From: Ceratopteris richardii
Lineage: Eukaryota > Streptophyta > Polypodiopsida > Polypodiales > Pteridaceae
Length of the DNA: 64,000 nucleotides
Direction: 5' to 3'
NCBI GenBank assembly: GCA_020310875.1
Contig: CM035414.1
Location: forward strand, 200,063,260-200,127,259
Part shown: positions 63,423 through 64,000 of the stretch, one piece after another
Position numbering within the stretch: position 1 is the first letter of the stretch
Layout: every line of letters starts with the position of its first letter
Position numbers and translations under genes: made by a program
Notes under the pieces: generated by a model
Database searches by the model: none
The model's input: the letters and a program-made list of their open reading frames with translations, nothing else
What the model was told of the DNA's origin: nothing

Positions 63423-64000
63423 TCAATATAGTCTTTTTATTTGTGCCGAATACGCGGGGGCACTTGCTAACTCTGAAAGTTCATCATACTCTTGTTCTTC
63501 ATAGGCTTCTTCCCCTTGTTCGGTCTCTTGTTCATCGATGTCGACTTCTACAACTTGCGGTTGGGTGGGGGCTGACGTTGTTGTATGGGTTTGTGGTTCC
63601 TGAGCTCGCTCTGTTTCCGTTTCGAGATTAGAGTCGTAGATTAGTCTAGCCACTTCTTCATCAGTGAGATCATTGAGAGTAAAGCCCTGTGGAAATTCCA
63701 AGTCCGATGGGACGGGTGGAAACACCAGATTGGGTCCCTCTGTACTTGGTCTTGGTAGCCGAATGGTGAATGGTCTAATGCGTTGTGTCTGGGGAGGGGT
63801 AATCTCTGGTGTAGTGGTGGCTCCCCTTGGTTGAGCGCAGGGTAATTGGACTCCCCCTCTCATCTTCTTTGATGGAGGACCTGCCGCTGATAGCCTTCTC
63901 TGGAATTCTTGGGCCCGGGACCATACAAGTGCTCGCTGAATAGGCACGTCATAGGCTAGACATCGGTAGATTATTTTGGTCAGAGCACAACACCTGTGGA
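63423..64000 (-). CDS. Gypsy Y copy 3 extra ORF, upstream portion (runs off the window)
   Basis: Coding-like minus-strand sequence from the window edge, with HRCCALTKIIYRCLAYDVPI then RALVWSRAQEFQRRLSAAGP, a Thr/Pro/Arg section and an acidic Glu-rich end (EVDIDEQETEQGEEAYEEQE). The first motif is shared with the copy 1 ORF (36737-36800). It lies immediately ahead of the 869-residue frame and very likely belongs to the same extra gene. The true start is outside the window. Confidence 0.65.
   Translation of the reverse strand, partial: HRCCALTKIIYRCLAYDVPIQRALVWSRAQEFQRRLSAAGPPSKKMRGGVQLPCAQPRGATTTPEITPPQTQRIRPFTIRLPRPSTEGPNLVFPPVPSDLEFPQGFTLNDLTDEEVARLIYDSNLETETERAQEPQTHTTTSAPTQPQVVEVDIDEQETEQGEEAYEEQEYDELSELASAPAYSAQIKRLY

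Larger units (their letters stand above)
60231..64000 (-). mobile_element. Gypsy Y, copy 3: extra ORF and partial 3' LTR, continues past the window
   Basis: A minus-strand piece made of a very long extra ORF followed by LTR-homologous sequence (about 60820-60237). Its C-terminal side corresponds to the end of the element, and its N-terminal side runs off the window at 64000. There the translation matches the copy 1 ORF (CCALT-x-IIY-x-CLAY motif). Unlike most elements here this ORF is open over hundreds of codons, so copy 3 may be younger than copies 1 and 2. Confidence 0.8.

Overview
The window looks like intergenic DNA from a large-genome land plant. It is packed with nested LTR retrotransposons of the Ty1/copia and Ty3/gypsy superfamilies, and I found no convincing host gene, rRNA or CRISPR array. 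A gymnosperm or other large-genome plant would fit, but the sequence does not settle the species. All coding capacity I can support belongs to mobile elements, nearly all of them fossils.

Layout. 1-354: nothing recognised. 355-600 (+): scrap of copia gag. About 590-2222 (-): decayed tail of a chromovirus pol. 2223-4003 (-): copia 3' LTR plus RT/RNase H. 4003-5291 and 28219-28953 (+): one copia ('copia A') split by a Ty3/gypsy element ('gypsy B', minus strand, 5292-28218, LTRs about 0.5 kb, CACC repeated on both sides). Gypsy B is itself split inside gag by 'gypsy C' (minus, 12141-26576), which has very long and nearly identical LTRs (3369 and 3346 bp) and a pol that resembles fungal Ty3 elements more than the usual plant lineages. 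28954-34112 (+): 'copia D', inserted in copia A. 34113-36736 (+): 3' half of 'copia E' with its LTR.

36737-about 42045 (-): 'gypsy Y', truncated on both sides by copia insertions. It carries an aspartic-protease-like domain downstream of integrase, followed by a further ORF. About 42046-45847 and 52457-53377 (-): 'copia F', split by a complete chromovirus ('gypsy G', minus, 45848-52456) with two 497-bp LTRs, an exact 5-bp target duplication CGTTC, an iMet-type primer binding site and a long pol ORF. 53378-about 60230 (+): a second gypsy Y element with a 1.2-kb LTR, a leader of about 1 kb built from degenerate AAAATCGCGATTTT palindromes, and the same RT-RNase H-IN-protease-like order. About 60231-64000 (-): a third gypsy Y piece in opposite orientation, mostly a very large extra ORF (869 residues open, plus more toward the window edge) ending in a partial inverted LTR.

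Relative ages follow from the nesting and LTR similarity. Copia A is older than gypsy B, which is older than gypsy C. Gypsy C is young: by eye its LTRs differ by under about 1 percent. Gypsy G LTRs differ at about 19 of 497 sites by eye. The most unusual content is gypsy Y (protease-like domain after integrase, giant unassigned ORF, palindrome-array leader) and gypsy C (fungal-like pol in a plant context).
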